Assembly (NCBI GenBank): GCA_019114585.1
Contig: DXFE01000099.1
Span: 1 to 5,180, forward strand
Reading direction: 5' to 3'
Length of the DNA: 5,180 bases
Origin: Gemmiger_A avium
GTDB lineage: Bacteria > Bacillota > Clostridia > Oscillospirales > Ruminococcaceae
The first letter of the stretch is position 1, and every line of letters begins with the position of its first letter. Positions 5,149 to 5,180 of this stretch are shown here, in pieces. The position numbers and the translations under genes are program-made. Under the pieces are notes generated by a model, which was given only the letters and a program-made list of their open reading frames with translations, ran no database searches and was not told the origin of the DNA.

Positions 5149-5180
5149 GCACCAAGCAAAAAAGCCACCCTCCGCCTCCC
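5149..5180. repeat. Start of tandem repeat unit 3, cut by the window edge
   Basis: GCACCAAGCAAAAAAGCCACC matches the opening of units 1 and 2 with a few substitutions, so the array continues past the window. The total copy number is unknown. Confidence 0.7.

Noticed and set aside
4642..5155. Two overlapping minus-strand open frames (4642-4986 and 4859-5155) sharing a repeated Arg/Ser-rich peptide
   Set aside because: The shared peptide is just the translation of the tandem repeat. Unit length is not a multiple of three, the hairpins dictate the codons, and no good ribosome site precedes either start. They are probably spurious hypothetical proteins.
4754..5180. CRISPR array
   Set aside because: The constant blocks are far too long (about 96 bp plus another hairpin block), only one variable segment per unit is seen, and no cas genes are present.

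Overview
The window is GC-rich bacterial DNA with Shine-Dalgarno sites, tight operons and many short palindromic intergenic repeats. The protein types (GPH-family sugar symporter, S33 hydrolase, M42 peptidase, CorA) and the repeat style suggest a gut clostridial genome of the Oscillospiraceae/Ruminococcaceae kind, such as Faecalibacterium, Gemmiger or Subdoligranulum. That assignment is an inference from style, not from a marker gene.

Layout: 1-117 holds the end of a palindromic repeat element, a second inverted repeat and a sigma70-type promoter with an overlapping 17-bp palindrome. 118-2477 is a two-gene plus-strand operon: a proline-iminopeptidase-like alpha/beta hydrolase, translationally coupled by a 4-base overlap to a GPH-family cation-coupled transporter. 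2478-2659, between the convergent operons, is packed with hairpins and includes an exact inverted copy of the 37 bp that open the window. 2660-4645 is a two-gene minus-strand operon: an M42 metallopeptidase followed after 24 bp by a CorA-type divalent-cation channel. 4646-4753 carries its leader and promoter. From 4754 to the end runs a tandem array with a period of about 197 bp (two full copies and the start of a third), which appears non-coding.

How the genes may work together: the first operon looks like an import-and-cleave pair, with the symporter bringing in a small solute and the cytoplasmic hydrolase releasing a residue from it. The substrate is unknown. The second operon pairs a metal-dependent aminopeptidase with a metal-ion channel, a plausible but unproven functional link. 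All four proteins look intact and ordinary. The most unusual material is in the repeats: the exact inverted copies flanking the first operon, the hairpin cluster between the operons, and the tandem array in which near-identical blocks flank a sharply diverged 33-35 nt segment. I found no clear novel defence or mobile system, no RNA gene I can name, and no CRISPR array.
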